DNA of 13,157 nucleotides from JBHGBB01 sp041946755 (GTDB lineage: Bacteria > UBP4 > UBA4092 > JAOAEQ01): NCBI GenBank assembly GCA_041946755.1, contig JBHGBB010000111.1:1-13157 (forward strand). The letters run 5' to 3'. Position 1 is the first letter of the stretch; each line of letters begins with the position of its first letter. The notes beneath the pieces are model-generated. The model saw only the letters and a program-made list of their open reading frames with translations. It made no database searches and was not told the origin of the DNA. Made by a program: the position numbers and the translations under genes. Below are positions 13,074 to 13,157 of the stretch, one piece after another.

Positions 13074-13157
13074 TTATTCTTCTTCGGACTTCGGACTTTG
13101 GACTTCGGACTGTTTTTCAAGAATCGCATCAAACCGGCTCAGTTCTACCGGTACCGG
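13074..13157 (-). CDS. C-terminal end of a minus-strand gene with a repeat-derived tail
   Basis: Read on the minus strand from the right edge, the frame PVPVELSRFDAILEKQ continues as SEVQSPKSEEE to TAA (13074-13076). The first residues repeat the VPVELSRF string of the left-edge secreted protein, which strongly suggests true coding sequence and a related C-terminal region. The final 11 codons are made from a heptamer array (CTTCGGA type on the plus strand, 13082-13109), so the repeat has apparently extended or replaced the natural C-terminus. Only 27 codons are visible; the protein's identity is not determinable. Confidence 0.5.
   Translation of the reverse strand, partial: PVPVELSRFDAILEKQSEVQSPKSEEE
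13082..13109. repeat. Heptamer tandem repeat (CTTCGGA type), apparently translated
   Basis: Four units (CTTCGGA twice, CTTTGGA, CTTCGGA) are in perfect seven-base register and overlap the end of the right-edge minus-strand frame. Confidence 0.75.

Overview
The window looks like chromosomal DNA from an uncultivated, moderately AT-rich bacterium. The evidence is consensus sigma-70 promoters, purine-rich ribosome binding sites, rho-independent terminators, a bacterial-type aspartyl-tRNA synthetase and paired DUF507 genes. No phylum can be named from the sequence alone. Both ends cut through secreted-type proteins that share the string VPVELSRF (plus strand on the left, minus strand on the right). 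Intergenic DNA is unusually rich in heptamer tandem repeats and perfect hairpins.

Region 1 (1-260) is the C-terminal end of a secreted repeat protein with a strong terminator. Region 2 (about 260-6640) is an accessory block of plus-strand genes, mostly of unknown function. They are a uridine-kinase-like P-loop protein with a 300-residue N-terminal extension, a 5'-truncated beta-helix remnant, a four-helix membrane protein, a soluble protein followed by a three-helix membrane protein, and a small basic protein. Three of these genes are preceded by copies of one repeat module. Each copy has T-rich TTTTCGTGG-type sequence, heptamer repeats, a GC-rich mini-hairpin, and a perfect TTGACA-17-TATAAT promoter with a conserved spacer. 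These dispersed promoter modules are the most striking feature of the block.

Region 3 (6638-6911) separates convergent genes and holds six hairpins. Four of them share an invariant AGTTTACT/AGTAAACT core on different stems.

Region 4 (6912-11502) is a minus-strand cluster, probably one long transcription unit starting from a TTGACA-17-GATAAT promoter at 11474-11502. In order of transcription it encodes two DUF507 proteins, an NAD-dependent sugar-nucleotide epimerase of the zinc-ribbon dTDP-L-rhamnose 4-epimerase type, aspS (with residues suggesting a non-discriminating enzyme), and a cyclase/kynurenine-formamidase family protein that has lost its metal ligands. Region 5 (11543-13014) is a divergently transcribed, exported clan GH-A-like glycoside hydrolase with its own promoter. 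Region 6 (13015-13157) has two heptamer arrays; the second forms the last codons of a minus-strand gene entering from the right edge.

No rRNA, tRNA, CRISPR array, insertion sequence or integrase was seen.
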